A stretch of 9,525 nucleotides of DNA from Rhodobiaceae bacterium (GTDB lineage Bacteria; Pseudomonadota; Alphaproteobacteria; MED-G09), in contig NYSO01000034.1 in NCBI GenBank assembly GCA_002683015.1, positions 10,748 to 20,272 of the forward strand. Reading direction: 5' to 3'. The first letter of the stretch is position 1. The number at the start of each line of letters is the position of its first letter. The position numbers and the translations under genes were made by a program. Shown piece by piece: positions 6,964-9,525 of the stretch. The notes beneath the pieces were generated by a model. The model did not search any database and was not told the DNA's origin. It was given only the letters and a program-made list of their open reading frames with translations.

Positions 6964-8168
6964 TTTATATCTCCGAATATTATTGGGTAAGAAGCCCAGT
7001 TAGACCTTTCTGTGCTTAGATCAGTTTCTGGTTTATTTTTATCATCAGGGTAACCGCCCTCATTTAGGATTTTTTGTACTAATAAAGTTACTATACCATA
7101 CTGATGATTGCTAGGGTCAGTTTTTTCATCTGGTACTAGTCCTCCATCCAAATCTCTTCCAAAACACATGTGCAATCCTATACCAAATGTTAATCCCCAC
7201 AAAAACTGATTTTTAGGAACCTCCCTGTATGGATTAAATATATGTGAATCTTGACCAAAAATTGTTTCATCTTGGTTTGCTTCATGAAGATCCATAATTA
7301 TTAAATCATTTTTTTTCATATTAATATTTTTTTCAAGATTAACAGGGCATTCTGATTTTCTCCAAGCTACAGGACTTGCAGGATGAAGTCTCATGCTTTC
7401 ATGAACGCATCGCTGGAGAAAAAGGGGGTCATTTTTAATTTTTTTAATACCTTTTGGATTATTTTCACTCCATTTGTAAATTTCATGTAAAGCATGTGTC
7501 ATCGAATTTGCAGTACTATGGGATCCAGCTTGAAGATAGAAGGCGATTTCTCTTTTGATAAGTTCATCGTTTAGCTCTATTTTATCTTCATTCATTAATA
7601 AAACTGTAAGAACATCCCTAGGAAGTTGTTCTTTCTTTATTTCATTATTTTTATATCTTTTTATTAAATTTTTTCTCCTATTTTTTGATGGAGCAAGGAA
7701 CTTTGTTTCAAATTCATTCAAGGCTTTTATGACTTCTTTGTTGACATCTTCATGAGGTCTTTTTGAATGAACTAATGTAGCTCCTTGGCTAAAGGTTTTA
7801 ACTAACGATAATAAATCTTCAGTTTCTTTTGGAGTTTTTTTAACTCTATCAACACCAGCGAAATCTGCTGTTAAGTTCATTGTTATTCTATAACCAAAAT
7901 CTAATAAATCTAATCTTCCATTTTTTAGAAACGGATTAATAGTTTCATTAAGTGTTCTTGGGAAAAGTTCTTGTTCATAATACTTAAAAAAATCTCTTTG
8001 AAAAACTCTATGCTCAAGTTTTCTTCTTTTCCTATGCTCCTCACCATGTAAAGTAAGCAAAACTCCATCCATTATAACTTTACCTTTGTCATATAAAGCT
8101 TGTTTAAGATTCCTGTTTACTAGAGCTGATTTTATAGTTTCGTAACTTGATGTTTCAAACTTATTCAC
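6960..8168 (-). CDS. Cytochrome P450 (second tandem copy)
   Basis: 402 aa soluble-type P450, a heme-thiolate monooxygenase. Visible are the C-helix HxxxR (His45-Arg49), the I-helix AGSHST (214-219), ExxR (Glu257-Arg260) and the heme loop FGIGLHMCFG (328-337) with ligand Cys335. Three oddities are seen. HxxxR lies only 45 residues in, against roughly 90-110 in ordinary bacterial P450s. The acidic residue normally before the I-helix Thr is His217, followed by Ser218. About 18 residues (341-358, with TDPSNHQYG) separate the Cys loop from helix L. It starts with GTG, supported by AAGGGA eight bases upstream and an in-frame stop at 8183-8181 that rules out a longer protein. The gap to the upstream paralogue is 5 bp. 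No ferredoxin or reductase is nearby. Substrate unknown. Confidence 0.94.
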   Translation of the reverse strand: MNKFETSSYETIKSALVNRNLKQALYDKGKVIMDGVLLTLHGEEHRKRRKLEHRVFQRDFFKYYEQELFPRTLNETINPFLKNGRLDLLDFGYRITMNLTADFAGVDRVKKTPKETEDLLSLVKTFSQGATLVHSKRPHEDVNKEVIKALNEFETKFLAPSKNRRKNLIKRYKNNEIKKEQLPRDVLTVLLMNEDKIELNDELIKREIAFYLQAGSHSTANSMTHALHEIYKWSENNPKGIKKIKNDPLFLQRCVHESMRLHPASPVAWRKSECPVNLEKNINMKKNDLIIMDLHEANQDETIFGQDSHIFNPYREVPKNQFLWGLTFGIGLHMCFGRDLDGGLVPDEKTDPSNHQYGIVTLLVQKILNEGGYPDDKNKPETDLSTERSNWASYPIIFGDIK

Positions 8169-8173
8169 TATTG

Positions 8174-9367
8174 CTATCCCTTAGAGGAAAAGACAATTGG
8201 GTAGTATCCCCAGTTTGGTCTTTTTGTCTTATCATCCATTTTAGGTACATCGTCTGGATCAGGAATGGCATTACGTGAAATTAATTCCCTAAGTATCATT
8301 GTTACTGTTCCGTAATGATGATTATTTGGGTCGGTATCTGGTTTAGAATTTACTCCAGCCGCAAGATTTCTTCCAATACACGAATGCATTCCCAAACCAA
8401 ATGATAAACCATATAAATTTTGACCATTCGGAGGTTCTCTATGGGGATTAAATTTATCTGCATCGTCACCAAAAACTTTTTTATCTCTATTTGAATTATA
8501 TAAATCAATAACAACACTATCGCCTAGGTCTGCGTCATTATCATTTGGAAGTTTTACAGGACACACTGGTTTTCTTAGGGCTATAGGGCTTGAAGGATGA
8601 AGCCTTGTGCTCTCTAAAAAGCATTTTTGAACAAATATTGGATCACTTATTATTTTATTTTTTTCTTCAGGATTATTTGTGACCCACTCGTGTATTTCAT
8701 GAAAAACATGGACAAGCGAATGAATTGAGGTTTGAGCTCCAGCAAGAAGATAGAAAGCAATTTCTCTCTGAAGAACATCATAAGGAAGATTTAAATCATC
8801 ATCATTTACCAAAAGAACAGTAAGAATATCGCTTGGTAAATTTTCAAAATCTTTTTTTCCAATTAGTGTTTTTCTTCTTTCAATTGAGGGTTTAAGGAAT
8901 TGGTTATCAAAATCTCTAAGAGCACTTCTTACTTCTTCTTTTACTTCTTCGTGATCCCTGGTCGAGTGATGGAGAGTTGCCCCTGAAGCAAAAATCTTTA
9001 ACAAAGTTAACAAGGTTTCTGTCTCTTCTTTAGATTTTTTTGGCCTATCAACACCAGAAAAATCAGCTGTTAAATTTAATAGCACTCTAAAACCGTAATC
9101 CACTAAATCCATTTTTCCAGAAACCTTGTATGGCTCAAGGGTTTCATCAATTGTTTTTGGAAAAACTTCATTTTCATAATATTTAAAAATATCTCTAGTA
9201 AAAATTTTATTTTCTAACTTTCTTCTTTTTTTGTGTTCTTCACCATGCAAGCAAACTAATACTTGATCCATGATAACTTCACCATCATCGTAGAGAGATT
9301 GTTTAAGGTCTTTGATCCTTAAAGCATTAGTGGCATCCTCATAATTAGTAAAAATATGTTCAGTCAT
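8174..9367 (-). CDS. Cytochrome P450 (first tandem copy)
   Basis: 397 aa P450, paralogous to the gene just downstream: 41 of the first 70 residues are identical by hand alignment, without gaps. Motifs are HxxxR (His45-Arg49), I-helix AGAQTS (209-214), ExxR (Glu252-Arg255) and heme loop FGLGMHSCIG (323-332) with ligand Cys330. It shares the short N-terminus and the insert after the Cys loop (336-353, with TDPNNHHYG). Here the I-helix Thr213 is kept, but the acidic partner is Gln212. No N-terminal membrane anchor is seen, so it should be cytosolic. The ATG at 9367 is preceded in frame by a stop at 9379-9377, so no longer start exists; no clear ribosome-binding site was found. It begins 5 bp after the preceding partial gene and must be cotranscribed with it. 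Confidence 0.94.
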   Translation of the reverse strand: MTEHIFTNYEDATNALRIKDLKQSLYDDGEVIMDQVLVCLHGEEHKKRRKLENKIFTRDIFKYYENEVFPKTIDETLEPYKVSGKMDLVDYGFRVLLNLTADFSGVDRPKKSKEETETLLTLLKIFASGATLHHSTRDHEEVKEEVRSALRDFDNQFLKPSIERRKTLIGKKDFENLPSDILTVLLVNDDDLNLPYDVLQREIAFYLLAGAQTSIHSLVHVFHEIHEWVTNNPEEKNKIISDPIFVQKCFLESTRLHPSSPIALRKPVCPVKLPNDNDADLGDSVVIDLYNSNRDKKVFGDDADKFNPHREPPNGQNLYGLSFGLGMHSCIGRNLAAGVNSKPDTDPNNHHYGTVTMILRELISRNAIPDPDDVPKMDDKTKRPNWGYYPIVFSSKG

Positions 9368-9372
9368 TACGC

Positions 9373-9525
9373 TTATCTATTTTTTGCTACTTTTTGAGTT
9401 AAAATTTTATCTGAATAGGGTGATAGCCTCCAACCCTGCGGTGGAGTGATTTCTGGTTCAGGCTTAGTTCTATCAACTTCATTTCCATTTAAAATAATTG
9501 ATGAAATTTTTGATTTATCACCAAG
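9373..9525 (-). CDS. Unidentified protein, C-terminal 50 residues
   Basis: An open frame runs in from the right edge and stops with TAA, 5 bp before the first P450, matching the spacing between the two P450 genes. This operon-like spacing and the absence of other stops are the reasons to call it. The visible tail reads roughly as a short strand-like stretch (SSIILNGNEVDR), then a Pro-rich linker (PEPEITPP) and a polar end (KILTQKVAKNR). The INLNG/VVDR-like pattern faintly recalls the C-terminal strand of amidohydrolases, but this is far too little to assign a function. It is the first visible gene of the leftward operon, so the promoter is outside the window. Confidence 0.65.
   Translation of the reverse strand, partial: LGDKSKISSIILNGNEVDRTKPEPEITPPQGWRLSPYSDKILTQKVAKNR

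Noticed and set aside
7555..7755. Antisense open frame inside the second P450 gene, rich in Ser/Phe
   Set aside because: The Ser/Phe-rich hydrophobic look arises from reading Lys/Glu-rich helices in reverse; not a real membrane peptide.
1..9525. Functional linkage of the heme genes to the P450 operon (heme supply)
   Set aside because: They are on opposite strands, separated by two unrelated genes, and heme synthesis is a core function; proximity alone is not evidence.
1..9525. CRISPR array, tRNA, rRNA, insertion sequence or attachment site
   Set aside because: No regularly spaced repeats, cloverleaf-like segments, transposase or integrase motifs, or flanking repeats were seen by eye.

Overview
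The window is AT-rich DNA with very compact spacing, probably from a streamlined marine alphaproteobacterium. Base composition, short spacers and a hemE-hemF-hemJ order suggest a Pelagibacterales-like or similar genome. This placement is an inference from style and gene content; no rRNA or other phylogenetic marker is present.

Layout. (1) Positions 1-1521, plus strand: three consecutive late heme-biosynthesis genes. These are the 3' end of hemE (uroporphyrinogen decarboxylase), hemF (oxygen-dependent coproporphyrinogen III oxidase) and a hemJ-type protoporphyrinogen oxidase. (2) 1525-3882, minus strand, tail-to-tail with hemJ across 3 bp: a large molybdopterin-binding subunit of the xanthine dehydrogenase/CO dehydrogenase family with the form II (CoxL-like) AYRGAGR active-site loop. 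Its FAD and 2Fe-2S partner subunits are absent from the window. (3) 3883-3994: an AT-rich divergent intergenic region, the only real promoter space in the window. (4) 3995-4786, plus strand: an atypical short-chain dehydrogenase (SDR) homologue lacking the catalytic Tyr and Lys. (5) 4783-9525, minus strand: a very tight operon, read right to left. It holds the C-terminus of an unidentified protein, two tandem paralogous cytochromes P450, an NAD-type SDR, a ThuA-like protein and an NADP-type SDR. Junctions are 5 bp gaps or overlaps of 1 to 20 bp. The operon's promoter lies beyond the right edge.

The operon looks like an oxidative catabolic or modification pathway: P450 oxygenation, then alcohol/ketone redox by SDRs, with a ThuA-like protein whose relatives act in sugar metabolism. 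The CoxL-like hydroxylase and the atypical SDR next door may belong to the same accessory region. The substrate cannot be told from sequence. The most unusual molecules are the P450s. Both have a shortened N-terminus, no acidic residue in the I-helix acid/alcohol pair, and an insert carrying a shared TDPxNHxYG motif between the heme-cysteine loop and helix L.
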